Shown piece by piece: positions 7,252-15,916 of a stretch of DNA of 64,000 bases (the first letter of the stretch is position 1; each line of letters starts with the position of its first letter). The stretch is from an uncultured Pseudomonadota bacterium (GTDB lineage: Bacteria > Myxococcota_A > UBA9160 > PR03). Location: contig CAADGG010000040.1 in NCBI GenBank assembly GCA_900696485.1, positions 49,141-113,140 of the forward strand, in the 5' to 3' direction. Position numbers and translations under genes: made by a program. A model generated the notes under the pieces. The model saw only the letters and a program-made list of their open reading frames with translations, ran no database searches and was not told the origin of the DNA.

Positions 7252-8332
7252 CGACGAGGCGATCGATGACCTCGTCGCGGGCGTTCTCGCCCATCAGGCC
7301 GATGCGCCAGATCCGCCCGGCCAGCTTGCCGAGCCCGCCGCCGACCTCGATGCCGTGCTCCTCGAGCAAGCGACGACGCAGATCGGCTTCGCCGGCCCGC
7401 ACGATCGCCTCGGGAAGCCACAACGCGGACAGCATCGGCAGCCGATGCTCGGGAGCCACCAGGGGCTCGAAGCCGAGCGCCTCGAGTTCGGCGACCAACC
7501 GCGCACCCGCTCGCGCGTGACGGACGACGCGGGCGTCGACACCCTCCGCATCGAGGATCCGGAGGGCTTCGGCGAGTGCGACGATCAGACCCACCGGCGC
7601 CGTATGGTGATAGACGCGCTTCGCGCCGTAGTAGCTGCCGAGGAGGGTCGTGTCGAAGTACCAGCTCGAGACCGGCGTGCGGCGGCGTGCGACGCGCGCC
7701 AGCGCTCGTTCGGAGAACGAGGCCGGTGCGAGACCCGGCGGACAGGACAGACACTTCTGGGTGGCGCTGTAGGCGGCGTCGATCCGCCACTCGTCGAGTC
7801 GCACCGGGAGGCCGCCGAGCGACGTCACGCAGTCGAGGACGACGAGTGCGCCGGCCGCCGCAGCCGCGGCGGCGATCCGCTCCACCGGCTGCCGCACCCC
7901 CGTCGAGGTTTCGGCGTGCACGAAGGCGACGAGCGCCGGCCGTTCACGCTCGATGGCGGCGATCATCGCATCCTCGTCGAGCGCGGTTCCCCATTTCGCG
8001 TCGACGCGGGTGACGCGGGCGCCGTGGCGCCCCGCCACCTCGTGCATCCGCTCGCCGAACACGCCGGCGACGCCCACCAGCACGCGATCGCCCGCTTCGA
8101 CCAGGTTCGCGAAGCACGCCTCCATGCCACCGCTGCCGGTCGAGGAGAGCGGGATCGTGAGTCGATTGGCGGTTCCGAACAGGGCCCGGAGGCGTCCCTG
8201 GACTTCGTCGACGACGGCGAGAAAGGCCGGATCGAGATGGCCCCGCAACGGCTCGGCCAGGGCCGCGAGGACCCGGGGATGGACGTTCGACGGGCCGGGT
8301 CCGAGCAGCAGACGGGGCGGGAGGGAACTCAT
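7193..8332 (-). CDS. Class V aminotransferase (serine/alanine-glyoxylate aminotransferase type) with palindrome-derived tail
   Basis: A 379-residue PLP enzyme. It starts LLLGPGPSNVHPRVLAALAEPLRGHLDPAF, has the glycine loop SSTGSGGMEA, the PLP-contacting Asp in VVLDCVTSLGG and the Schiff-base Lys193 in SATQKCL. These are hallmarks of alanine-glyoxylate/serine-glyoxylate/serine-pyruvate transaminases. The C-terminal domain ends RIGLMGENARDEVIDRLVGA and then continues into the palindrome as VKKGAGLDSSTFPVGKS, so the last few native residues are probably replaced. A TACCCT hexamer lies 8 nt before the ATG at 8332 and no ribosome binding site is visible. Confidence 0.9.
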   Translation of the reverse strand: MSSLPPRLLLGPGPSNVHPRVLAALAEPLRGHLDPAFLAVVDEVQGRLRALFGTANRLTIPLSSTGSGGMEACFANLVEAGDRVLVGVAGVFGERMHEVAGRHGARVTRVDAKWGTALDEDAMIAAIERERPALVAFVHAETSTGVRQPVERIAAAAAAAGALVVLDCVTSLGGLPVRLDEWRIDAAYSATQKCLSCPPGLAPASFSERALARVARRRTPVSSWYFDTTLLGSYYGAKRVYHHTAPVGLIVALAEALRILDAEGVDARVVRHARAGARLVAELEALGFEPLVAPEHRLPMLSALWLPEAIVRAGEADLRRRLLEEHGIEVGGGLGKLAGRIWRIGLMGENARDEVIDRLVGAVKKGAGLDSSTFPVGKS

Positions 8333-8340
8333 GGCGGCGC

Positions 8341-8346
8341 AGGGTA
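8341..8346 (-). promoter_or_regulatory. Candidate -10 element for the aminotransferase gene (near-leaderless)
   Basis: TACCCT on the minus strand, 8 nt before the ATG at 8332; no Shine-Dalgarno in the gap. Confidence 0.4.
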
Positions 8347-8365
8347 GCGGGGCGCCGCGAGCGCG

Positions 8366-8393
8366 TTGACAGCGGGACGGGATCGCCTACGTT
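8366..8393 (+). promoter_or_regulatory. Candidate sigma70-type promoter for the dgt operon
   Basis: TTGACA at 8366-8371 and TACGTT at 8388-8393, with 16 nt between. It lies in the gap between the divergent aminotransferase gene and the small ORF at 8454. The -35 is perfect and the -10 is weak. Confidence 0.4.
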
Positions 8394-8453
8394 CGGGCCA
8401 CTATTTCCCCGCGGGAATCCCCCTCTCGCTCGCAGACTCCGGAGTCCGAAGGC

Positions 8454-8660
8454 TTGAAACGCTGGCTCACCGTCCTCGTGGGAGTCGGCCTCGCGGCAGC
8501 GGCGTTCCATGCGCTGCTCGCGACGCCGCCGTCGCCGCGCTCCGCATCGGTGTCGGCGGCCGGGTCGGCGCCTGCGCACGAAGACATCGACCGTGTGTCG
8601 CGCGATCGCCTCGAGCGCGTCTTGCGGGAGGCCGAGGCGCGCGAGGCCGGCGCGCGATGA
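8454..8660 (+). CDS. Small membrane-anchored protein, unknown
   Basis: A 68-residue ORF starting at TTG. It has a single N-terminal hydrophobic helix (WLTVLVGVGLAAAAFHALLA), a low-complexity Ala/Ser/Pro stretch and a charged C-terminal helix (DRVSRDRLERVLREAEAREAG). Its TGA overlaps the ATG of the dgt-like gene as ATGA, which supports real, coupled translation. I recognise no family. The TTG start is the main weakness. Confidence 0.5.
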   Translation: MKRWLTVLVGVGLAAAAFHALLATPPSPRSASVSAAGSAPAHEDIDRVSRDRLERVLREAEAREAGAR

Positions 8661-9847
8661 ACCCGGCCCGCCCCGTGCGCCGGGCTCGAGCGGCGCTCCG
8701 CCGACGCGAGGACTGGGAGCAGGAAGAGCGCGAACGGCTGGCCCCGTGGGCGGTGCGCAGCGCCGAATCCCAGGGGCGCGTGAGCGCCGAAACCGAGCAC
8801 CCGTACCGCACCGCGTTTCAGCGCGACCGCGACCGCATCGTCCACGCCCGTGCCTTCCGCCGGCTCGAGTACAAGACCCAGGTCTTCGTGCATCACGAAG
8901 GCGACCACTACCGCAACCGGCTCACGCACACGCTCGAAGGCGCACAGATCGCGAGGACCATCGCGCGCTCGCTCCGGCTCAACGAGGATCTCGCCGAAGC
9001 GATCGCGCTCGCCCACGATCTCGGCCATACCCCGTTCGGACACGCCGGGGAGCGTGTCCTGAACCATCTGCTGCGCGACGCCGGGGGCTTCGACCACAAC
9101 CGCCAGACACTGCGCGTCGTCGATTGGCTCGAGCAGCGCTCCGCCGACTTCCGCGGCCTCAATCTGAGCGTCGAGACCCGCGAGGGCATCCTCAAGCACG
9201 GCTGCCATTGGGAGCATCCCCTGCCGGTGCCGGCGCGGCGCGCGCAACCGTCGCTCGAAGCCCAGGTTTCCGACCGGGCCGACGAGATCGCCTACGTGAA
9301 CCACGATCTCGATGACGGGCTGCGCTCCGGGCTGTTGCAGGCGGAAGCGCTCGTGGATCTGTCGCTCTGGCGGGAGAGTCACGGGGAGGTGCGGGCGCGC
9401 TGGCCGTCGGCGGGCGAGCGGATGCTCCGGGCCCGCACGATCGTCGCGCTGATCAACCGCCTGGTGACGGATCTCGTCGAGACGACGGCGGACCGGCTCG
9501 AAGCCGCGACGCCCGCGGACGTCGAGGCCGTTCGCGACACGCCGGAGCGGCTCCTCGGCTACGCGCCGAGTCTCGAGAAGCGTCTGCGCGAGCTCAAGGA
9601 CTTCCTGTTCCGGAACCTCTATGATCACCCGCACGTCGTCGCGACGACCCGCGAGGCGGAGCAGGTGCTCGCCGAGTTGTGGCGCGCTCTGCACGAAGAC
9701 CCGAACAAGCTCCCGGACTCCGTGCGCGCGCGCTTCGCAGAGGACGGCGCGGAGCGTGCCCTCGCCGATTACGTGGCGGGGATGACCGACCGCTTCGCGC
9801 TCGCGGAGCACAGGAGGCTCGTCGATTCCGATGCCCGCCATGCTTGA
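8657..9847 (+). CDS. dgt: dGTP triphosphohydrolase-like HD-domain protein
   Basis: A 396-residue cytosolic enzyme of the dGTPase (deoxynucleoside triphosphate triphosphohydrolase) family, expected to cleave dNTPs to deoxynucleosides and triphosphate. The family opening AETEHPYRTAFQRDRDRIVHARAFRRLEYKTQVF is complete. The HD metal site is visible as RLTHTLEGAQIARTIA followed by LAHDLGHTPFGHAGE, with the later DRADEIAYVNHDLDDGL segment. ATG at 8657 overlaps the preceding stop, and the 3' end overlaps cutA by 17 bp. The position at the head of an operon with cutA and queE is consistent with a nucleotide-metabolism or housekeeping role. Confidence 0.92.
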   Translation: MNPARPVRRARAALRRREDWEQEERERLAPWAVRSAESQGRVSAETEHPYRTAFQRDRDRIVHARAFRRLEYKTQVFVHHEGDHYRNRLTHTLEGAQIARTIARSLRLNEDLAEAIALAHDLGHTPFGHAGERVLNHLLRDAGGFDHNRQTLRVVDWLEQRSADFRGLNLSVETREGILKHGCHWEHPLPVPARRAQPSLEAQVSDRADEIAYVNHDLDDGLRSGLLQAEALVDLSLWRESHGEVRARWPSAGERMLRARTIVALINRLVTDLVETTADRLEAATPADVEAVRDTPERLLGYAPSLEKRLRELKDFLFRNLYDHPHVVATTREAEQVLAELWRALHEDPNKLPDSVRARFAEDGAERALADYVAGMTDRFALAEHRRLVDSDARHA

Positions 9848-10163
9848 GCCCCTGCGAGTGGCGCTCTCGACGGCGCCGGATGCCGACACCGGCGCGCGGA
9901 TCGCGCAGGCGCTCGTGGAGGAGCGGCTGGCGGCCTGCGTCAACGTGATTCCCGGCGTTCGGTCGATCTATCGCTGGCAAGGGGAGATCGAGGATGAGCG
10001 CGAGGTCCTGCTGGTGATCAAGACCCGCGCCGAACGCCTCGACGCGTTGGCGGAGCGCCTGCGCGTGCTGCATCCGTATCAACTGCCAGAGCTGCTCGCC
10101 TTGTCGGTCGCCGGCGGCTCGGCCCCGTATCTCGAATGGGTGCTCGAGGGGGCGACGCCATGA
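9831..10163 (+). CDS. cutA: Divalent-cation tolerance protein CutA
   Basis: A 110-residue trimeric ferredoxin-like protein of the CutA1 family. Diagnostic segments are ALVEERLAACVNVIPGVRSIYRWQGEIEDEREVLLVIKTR and LHPYQLPELLALSVAGG..YLEWV. The family is linked to copper or divalent-metal tolerance, although the molecular function is poorly defined. The start at 9831 lies inside the end of dgt, and the TGA overlaps the next gene as ATGA, indicating an operon. Confidence 0.93.
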   Translation: MPAMLEPLRVALSTAPDADTGARIAQALVEERLAACVNVIPGVRSIYRWQGEIEDEREVLLVIKTRAERLDALAERLRVLHPYQLPELLALSVAGGSAPYLEWVLEGATP

Positions 10164-11326
10164 GCCTGGCCGACGTCCTCGAACGCGCGGCCGAGGCGTT
10201 GCCGGATCTGGCCGACACCATCCGCCCGGCCAACGGCGATCCGGATCGGCTGCTCGACTCCCTGGCCGCGGCGGACGCCCGAACCCTGCTCGGCTGGCTG
10301 CTCGCCGAGTCGCCGGCCGCGGGCGAGGAGCTGGCGATGGCCTGGGCGGATTCCCCGCGTGGTTCCGAGCCGATCGGGGCGCTCTCGGACGAGAGCCTCG
10401 GCAAGGCCGGCCGCAAGGCGCTGCGCCGGGCCCGACACCGGCTGCGCTCGCGCGGCGTGGCAGTCGCCGAAGCGGCTCCGACCCCGCGTGTGGCGAGTCT
10501 ACCGAGGCTCGACGACGAGCTGGCCGCGGCGCTCGTCTCCACGCCGGATCCGAGCGGTGCGCAGCTCGTCGTGATCGTCGAGGCGAGTCCCGCCGGCGGG
10601 GCGCGGATCTTTCAGGGGGGGGCGGATCTCGAGCGTGGGGTTCCGGATTTCCAGGTGTTCGCAACGACCCGCTCGCAGGCGCGGGGTCTGCTGCGGGATC
10701 TCGAGGCGAACCCGCAGCTCGGCGCGGTGCGCACGTCGCGGGAGTCGCTCGCGGCGCTGCTGGCGACCGCTGCCGCCGCGCAGCCGCCCGGTCGCGCGCT
10801 GCCGCCGGCGTTCGAGGAGTGGCGTTCGCGCGTGGCGCGCCCGGCTGCCGGCGCCCGCTGCCCCGGGGCCGAGGCGCGCGACGCGCTGGGGGCGAGCGGC
10901 GATCTCACCGCGGCCCGCAGTGTGGCCGAGCGCGTGGCGGCCGGCGAGATCGGGCCGTGGCCGCCCGCCCTCGAGGCGCTGCGCGAGATCGGGGAGAAGG
11001 TGCGCCAGGCCGCTTCGAGTCCGCTGCTGGTGGACGAGGCGCAGCGTCGCGAGCACGTCGAAGCGGTCGTCGCCGAAGCGCTCGATGCGCGCTATGCGGA
11101 GCCGGCGGGCGAGCGAACCGCCCAGCGCTTCGAGGAGACCGCGTATGTCGCCTGGCGGCGCGAGCGCCTCGACGAGGCGCATGCGTTGCTGGCGGCCGCG
11201 CAGGCCTTCCGCGATCGTGCGCCGCGCGACAATCCCGTTGCCCGAGCGCTTCTCGACCGCGTCCTCGAGCCGGTCCTCGAAGCGTTGCGCGAAGAACGGG
11301 ATCGATCTCCCGTGGTGAGGCCTTAG
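10160..11326 (+). CDS. Conserved-looking hypothetical protein in the cutA-queE operon
   Basis: A 388-residue predicted cytosolic protein. It is Ala/Arg/Glu-rich and mostly helical, without signal peptide or membrane segment. The start MSLADVLERAAEALPDLADTIRPANGDPDRLLDSL is followed by a central domain with alternating strands (QLVVIVEASPAGGARIFQGGADLERGVPDFQVFATTRSQ) and a helical C-terminal third. I recognise no family. ATG at 10160 overlaps the cutA stop. It is followed within 5 bp by another unknown gene and then by the DHH-domain gene, so the three may act together. Confidence 0.75.
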   Translation: MSLADVLERAAEALPDLADTIRPANGDPDRLLDSLAAADARTLLGWLLAESPAAGEELAMAWADSPRGSEPIGALSDESLGKAGRKALRRARHRLRSRGVAVAEAAPTPRVASLPRLDDELAAALVSTPDPSGAQLVVIVEASPAGGARIFQGGADLERGVPDFQVFATTRSQARGLLRDLEANPQLGAVRTSRESLAALLATAAAAQPPGRALPPAFEEWRSRVARPAAGARCPGAEARDALGASGDLTAARSVAERVAAGEIGPWPPALEALREIGEKVRQAASSPLLVDEAQRREHVEAVVAEALDARYAEPAGERTAQRFEETAYVAWRRERLDEAHALLAAAQAFRDRAPRDNPVARALLDRVLEPVLEALREERDRSPVVRP

Positions 11327-11330
11327 CGTC

Positions 11331-11684
11331 ATGACCGTGGGCCAAGGTCGTTACTGGCGGATCGCGCTGTCGCGCAAGCGGGACGCGGCTCTATTCAGTG
11401 TCGGAGGTCTTCCCGACGACCTCGAGGAACTGGAGACGTTCAAGCTCGAGGTTCCACTGCGGCGCTGGAACGCCGTGATCAAGTACGCCGAGGCGGATCG
11501 CAAGCTGCTCGGCGGCATCCTGTTGGATCTGGCCCCTGCGAAGGAGCAGGTCGCGCGCGTAGTTGCGTGCGACCGGCTGCTCGCGGATCTACAACGCGTC
11601 CTACGGGACGCAAGCGTTTCGCTCGTCGAGGCCGGGGTGCTCGTCATCGCGCCGCCCGACGGCGAAACGAAGGAGGAATCGTGA
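11331..11684 (+). CDS. Small hypothetical protein upstream of the DHH-domain gene
   Basis: A 117-residue soluble protein. Its first half has mixed strands and helices (GRYWRIALSRKRDAALFSVGGLPDDLEELETFKLEV) and its second half contains KLLGGILLDLAPAKEQVARVVACDRLLADLQRVLRD. No family recognised and no signal peptide. It starts 5 bp after the preceding unknown gene, and its TGA overlaps the ATG of the DHH-domain gene, so it is almost certainly co-translated with both. It may be a partner subunit of the large protein that follows. Confidence 0.7.
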   Translation: MTVGQGRYWRIALSRKRDAALFSVGGLPDDLEELETFKLEVPLRRWNAVIKYAEADRKLLGGILLDLAPAKEQVARVVACDRLLADLQRVLRDASVSLVEAGVLVIAPPDGETKEES

Positions 11685-14602
11685 TGCGGAGACGCTTCGG
11701 CCGGCGGCGCTGGGGGAGTGGCGGAGACAACGGGAACGGCGGCGACGGGCCGCGCGCGCTCGATGCCGCCCGCGAACTGGCGCGAGTGATCCAGAGCGGT
11801 GTCCTGCCGACGGACTCGCTCGTCCCGGTGGAGAGCGGTGAAGTCCCGGCGAGCCTCGCGGCCGTCGGGACGGGCGTCTCGCGCGACGGAGAGCGGCTGG
11901 TCGTCGGCGTGTCCCCGGCGTCGGGGGGCGACGCCTGGTTGGGTGCGATCGCCGTGGCCGCCCGGCTCGTGCAGCAGGACGGCTTCGACGGCTCGGTCTA
12001 TGCGGTTTCCGGAAGCTGGTCGCTGGCGGCACGGCGCCGGATCGGACTGGCGCGGCCCGGGGTGCTGCGCGTGCGCGCCCGGATCGAGCCGGATGCGCAG
12101 GAAGCGACGGGCGAGGTGACGGAAGAGGGCCTCGAAGCGCCGGTGTTCGCCGTCGCGTCGCTGGCCGCCGGGCTTCCGACACCGCAGCGGGCCGTCTGGG
12201 ATCGCGCCGCCGCGGCCCTCGCGGGCCTCGCTGGGAAGCACGGAGGAAGCGTGCGGCCCGCCGCGCCGGGTCTCGAGCTGGTCTTGTTCGGCAAGCCGAT
12301 CGCCACCCTGCGCAGGGCGGATTCGGGAGTCTCGCTGGAGGTCTGGGAGCCGCGACGCGATTCGCTCCCGCTGCTCTGGGACTCGCTTGCGGATGCGTTC
12401 GATCGCTTCGAGGGAAGTCTGCGCAAGGTGCTGACGGATCGCCGGCTGCGCGAGGGCGAGCCCGGCGTGCGGGCCGTCGCCGGGATGAGGCTGGCCGAGG
12501 CCGCCGGCATCCACTCGGTCGCCTGGTGGCCGCTGGCCGGCCCGCTCGGCGAGGGCATCGAATTCGCCGGGATCGCAGCCGACGGCCGCGGCGTCGTCGG
12601 CGTCGCACGCACGGATCTGGATCTGCCGGCGCTCGGCACCGCACTCGACGGCTGGGTGGCGATGGTGCCGCGTCTGTCGAGCCTGCTTCGAGATCACGAC
12701 GCCGCGGCGCTGCGTCCTGCTCCTCCTGTGCTGCTGCTGGCCGCCGAGCGCTTCGATCCGGCGGCCGAGCGTGTGCTCGCCTGTCTCGACATCGAGGTGC
12801 GAGCCTGGAATGCCCCCGGCGCAGCGCGTCGTGAGCCGGTGCTGGCGCCGCGCACGGAGCCCACCGTCGTATCGGTGCCGGCCCCGGGCCCCTCCCGCGC
12901 GCGGCGCGGTGGCGCCTCGCCGCCGGCGCTCCCGGCCGTCGAGCGGGAGCCGGCGGCGACGTCGCGACCAGAGGCGCCGGCTTCCAGGCCGTCCGCCCCG
13001 ATCCGGGACGCCGGCGCGAGCACACCGGCGCGCCCCCGCTTCGAAGAGGTCTCGCTGTTCGATCTGGCGGCGGACGGCGACGAGAGCCGCAGTCCGCGGC
13101 GGCGGCGGCGCGGTCGCGGCCGAGCCCGGACCGACGGGCGCGAGCGGGCTGCGGGTTCGCCGGATGCCGAGGCGCGCGGCGGGGCCGAGGACGACGAATC
13201 CGACGCGCCCGTCGCGGGGCCGCCGCTGACCGCTGCGCTGCCGCGGGAGACGGGGGACGAGGTCGCGGAGCGCGGAACTGCGCGCCGCGGACGCAGCCGG
13301 GGCCGCGGCCGCGGGCGCAGCCGGGATCGCGAGCGGGAGGCGGAGGAGAGTTCGCGTCCGGCGGGCGCGCCACCCGCGCGCGCGAGCCGCGCCGCCGACG
13401 TTTCGGAAGACGAGGAGGATGTCGTCGAGGAGGAGGACCTCGTCGCTCTGGCCGAGGTCCCGGATGTCGCCGATCTCGAGCCGGAGGCCCCCGAACCCAG
13501 CTTCGACGACGACGACGAGGAGGAGGTCGAGGAATCACCCGAGGAAGCGCGACTGCACCGGGAGCGCGAAGCGCGCCGGCGCGCCCGCATCGCCAAGACC
13601 GAGCCCGAGGTCGCGCCGCCGGCGCCGCGGCCGCCGCGCCGGCGCGCCGCCTTCCTGGCACACGCCGATCGCGACTCGATCGGCGCGGCGATCCTGCTGG
13701 CCCGCGAGACGCGTCTCATCGAGGGTCTCTGGGTCTACCCGCAGGAGGACCTGATGACCTTCTTCCGCAGCGTGGCGACGGATCTGCGTGAAGATACTCC
13801 GATTTGTGTCATTGGCTTCACCGCGTCGCCGGCTCGGGATACGCTGCAGGCGGCGTCCCTGTATCGCGGTCGCCTCAGCTGGTTCGACCATCACGACTGG
13901 CCGCCCGAGGATGTCGAAGGCTTGCGCCGCGCGATCGGGGCCGACGCCGTCCACGTCGATCCGACGGCGGGCAACGTGCTGCCGCTGGTGCTGGCCTCGT
14001 GCACGCGCCGCAGCCGCTTCTCCGACAAACTGGTGGATCTCCTCAGCGGGCGCTTCTCGCGCCACGACTGGGAGCGGTGGGGCCGGCTCTGGTGGTGGCG
14101 GCTCGGCCAGCTCGCCACGCGTCCCGGCGAACGCCGCGCGGACGTCGAGAGCCTGCTCGCGGGGCGCCCGTCGGACCTTGCGCGCGAGGCGTCGCGCGCG
14201 GCGCCTCCGCCGCTTCCGCCGGAGGTCGAGTGGGTGGCGAGCCGGGATTTCCGACTCGTCCACTTCGGCGGCTACACGCTGGTGCGGGTTTCGGCGCCGG
14301 CGTCGTTGGATCTGCAGCTGGCCGCCCGCATCGCCCGCGAGCGCTACGCCGCCGATCTCTCGGTCGCCTGGACGGAGGACGGCGAGCGCTTCGTGCTCGG
14401 CTCGGACGAGAGCGCCACGCGTCGTCCCTTCGATCTCGGGTCCATGGTGGATCATCTCGCCGAGAAGTTCGGGTGGGTGCAGGCGCTCGCCGACGCCGAC
14501 CACGTGGCGCGCTTCCGGATCTCTCGAGCCGCCTCGCATCCCGAACGGATCGACGAGGTGGTGGGCGAGATCGCGATGGGCCGCTCGATCCTCGAGGGAT
14601 AG
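11684..14602 (+). CDS. Large protein with C-terminal DHH phosphoesterase-like domain and long charged RG-rich linker
   Basis: A 972-residue protein in three parts. Residues 1-385 form a folded domain I do not recognise. Residues about 386-655 are low-complexity, with alternating Arg/Gly blocks (RGRSRGRGRGRSRDRERE) and acidic blocks (DDDDEEEVEE), and are probably disordered. Residues about 656-972 look like a DHH-family phosphoesterase core: motif HADRDS (His660, Asp662, Asp664) and the DHH signature in FDHHDW (Asp735, His736, His737). The usual aspartate of motif II is not seen (CVIGFTAS), so activity may differ. ATG at 11684 overlaps the upstream stop and has AAGGAGGAA just before it. The composition suggests nucleic-acid or polyanion binding. 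Confidence 0.75.
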   Translation: MRRRFGRRRWGSGGDNGNGGDGPRALDAARELARVIQSGVLPTDSLVPVESGEVPASLAAVGTGVSRDGERLVVGVSPASGGDAWLGAIAVAARLVQQDGFDGSVYAVSGSWSLAARRRIGLARPGVLRVRARIEPDAQEATGEVTEEGLEAPVFAVASLAAGLPTPQRAVWDRAAAALAGLAGKHGGSVRPAAPGLELVLFGKPIATLRRADSGVSLEVWEPRRDSLPLLWDSLADAFDRFEGSLRKVLTDRRLREGEPGVRAVAGMRLAEAAGIHSVAWWPLAGPLGEGIEFAGIAADGRGVVGVARTDLDLPALGTALDGWVAMVPRLSSLLRDHDAAALRPAPPVLLLAAERFDPAAERVLACLDIEVRAWNAPGAARREPVLAPRTEPTVVSVPAPGPSRARRGGASPPALPAVEREPAATSRPEAPASRPSAPIRDAGASTPARPRFEEVSLFDLAADGDESRSPRRRRRGRGRARTDGRERAAGSPDAEARGGAEDDESDAPVAGPPLTAALPRETGDEVAERGTARRGRSRGRGRGRSRDREREAEESSRPAGAPPARASRAADVSEDEEDVVEEEDLVALAEVPDVADLEPEAPEPSFDDDDEEEVEESPEEARLHREREARRRARIAKTEPEVAPPAPRPPRRRAAFLAHADRDSIGAAILLARETRLIEGLWVYPQEDLMTFFRSVATDLREDTPICVIGFTASPARDTLQAASLYRGRLSWFDHHDWPPEDVEGLRRAIGADAVHVDPTAGNVLPLVLASCTRRSRFSDKLVDLLSGRFSRHDWERWGRLWWWRLGQLATRPGERRADVESLLAGRPSDLAREASRAAPPPLPPEVEWVASRDFRLVHFGGYTLVRVSAPASLDLQLAARIARERYAADLSVAWTEDGERFVLGSDESATRRPFDLGSMVDHLAEKFGWVQALADADHVARFRISRAASHPERIDEVVGEIAMGRSILEG

Positions 14603-14606
14603 ATCC

Positions 14607-15395
14607 GTGGGCCCGAGCGGCCACTTCGTAGAGCTGTTCTCCTCGGTGCAGGGCGAGGGGCCGTACGTGGGCGCCTCGACGCTGTTCGTGCGCCTCGGCG
14701 GCTGCGATCTTCGCTGCCGCTGGTGTGATTCGCCCGCGACGTGGCGCCCGCCGGCCGCATGCCGGATCCAGACGGCGCGCGACCGGACGGAGTGGCGCGA
14801 ACTGCCCAATCCCGTCGCGGCCCGTGCGATCGTCGCGGCGGCGGATGCGCTCGCGCTCGAGGACCACCGATTCGTCGCGTTGACGGGTGGTGAGCCGCTG
14901 CTCCAGCCCGAGGTGATCGATGCGCTCGCGCGCGCACTCGGCGGGCGCGGCCCGCGCGTGCTGCTCGAGACCGCCGGGCACCTGCCCGACGCGCTGGCGA
15001 AGGTCGTCGAAACACTCGACGTCGTGTCGATGGACTGGAAGCTCGCGAGCGACGTGCGACGAGAGGGTGAGGCGACGGCGGTGTTGCAGCAGACCGCGCG
15101 GAGCTTCGACGGACTGCACGCACGCTTCCTCGAGGTCGCGCGAAGAGCCCCCGAGGTGTACGTCAAGATCGTCGTGACGGAGACGAGCCGGGATGCGGAG
15201 GTGCTGGCGGCTTGCGAGCAGATCGCCAGACAAGACCCGGCGACGGTCGTGGTGTTGCAGCCGGTGACGCCGCAGGGCGTGGTTCGAACTCGTCCCGGCG
15301 CCGCGCGCCTGCTCGCGCTCCAGCGCCAGGCTTCGCGCTGGCTGACGGATGTCCGCGTGATCCCGCAGACCCATCCGCTCTACGGGGCGCCGTAG
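14607..15395 (+). CDS. queE: 7-carboxy-7-deazaguanine synthase
   Basis: A 262-residue radical SAM enzyme that converts CPH4 to 7-carboxy-7-deazaguanine in queuosine (deazapurine) biosynthesis. The N-terminus VELFSSVQGEGPYVGASTLFVRLGGCDLRCRWCDSPATW carries the CX3CX2C cluster motif. The SAM-binding segment VALTGGEPLLQ and the ending VIPQTHPLYGAP are typical of QueE. GTG at 14607 lies 4 bp after the DHH-gene stop. The 3' end overlaps the convergent gmhB by 16 bp. No other queuosine genes are present in the window. Confidence 0.92.
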   Translation: MGPSGHFVELFSSVQGEGPYVGASTLFVRLGGCDLRCRWCDSPATWRPPAACRIQTARDRTEWRELPNPVAARAIVAAADALALEDHRFVALTGGEPLLQPEVIDALARALGGRGPRVLLETAGHLPDALAKVVETLDVVSMDWKLASDVRREGEATAVLQQTARSFDGLHARFLEVARRAPEVYVKIVVTETSRDAEVLAACEQIARQDPATVVVLQPVTPQGVVRTRPGAARLLALQRQASRWLTDVRVIPQTHPLYGAP

Positions 15396-15916
15396 CCGAG
15401 CAGCAGGCGCGCAGCCGCGGGCAGATCGGGGGCCTCGAGGGCAAAGGGATCGCCGCGGGCTGGCGCCGGCGCCCCGACCCCGACCCGGACGGCGCCGCGG
15501 CAGCCCGCGCGCCGGGCAGCCAGTACGTCGTGCGCGCGATCGCCGATCATCCAGCTGGCTGCGAGATCCGCCCCGAACTCGTCCCGCGCGCGCAGCAGCA
15601 GCCCCGGGGCCGGCTTGCGGCAGGCGCAACCGGCAGCCGGTTCATGCGGACACACGAGTGTGGCAGCCAGCTCGATTCCGGCTGCCGTCAGATCCGTGAG
15701 CAGCAGGTCCTGGAAGCGTTGCAGGTCGGCGGCCTGGAAGAGACCGCGTCCGATCCCGCTCTGGTTCGTCGCGAGCGCCAGCGCGTACCCGGCCTTCGCC
15801 AGCAGTTGCAGGCCCTCGAGGACGCCGGGCAGCAGCGAGTAGTCCTCGCGGCGGTGCGGATACCCGCTGTCGCGGACCAGCGTGCCGTCGCGATCGAGGA
15901 AGACGAAGGGCCTCAC
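15380..15916 (-). CDS. gmhB: D-glycero-D-manno-heptose 1,7-bisphosphate 7-phosphatase (HAD family)
   Basis: A 178-residue HAD phosphatase of LPS-core heptose biosynthesis. Motif I is FLDRDGTLVRDSGY and motif II is ALATNQSGIGRG. The zinc-binding loop CPHEPAAGCACRKP is diagnostic for GmhB, and motif IV is MIGDRAHDVLAA. GTG at 15916 overlaps the plsX stop as GTGA, indicating coupled translation at the end of a six-gene minus-strand run. Its presence implies an LPS-type outer membrane. Confidence 0.9.
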   Translation of the reverse strand: MRPFVFLDRDGTLVRDSGYPHRREDYSLLPGVLEGLQLLAKAGYALALATNQSGIGRGLFQAADLQRFQDLLLTDLTAAGIELAATLVCPHEPAAGCACRKPAPGLLLRARDEFGADLAASWMIGDRAHDVLAARRAGCRGAVRVGVGAPAPARGDPFALEAPDLPAAARLLLGYGAP

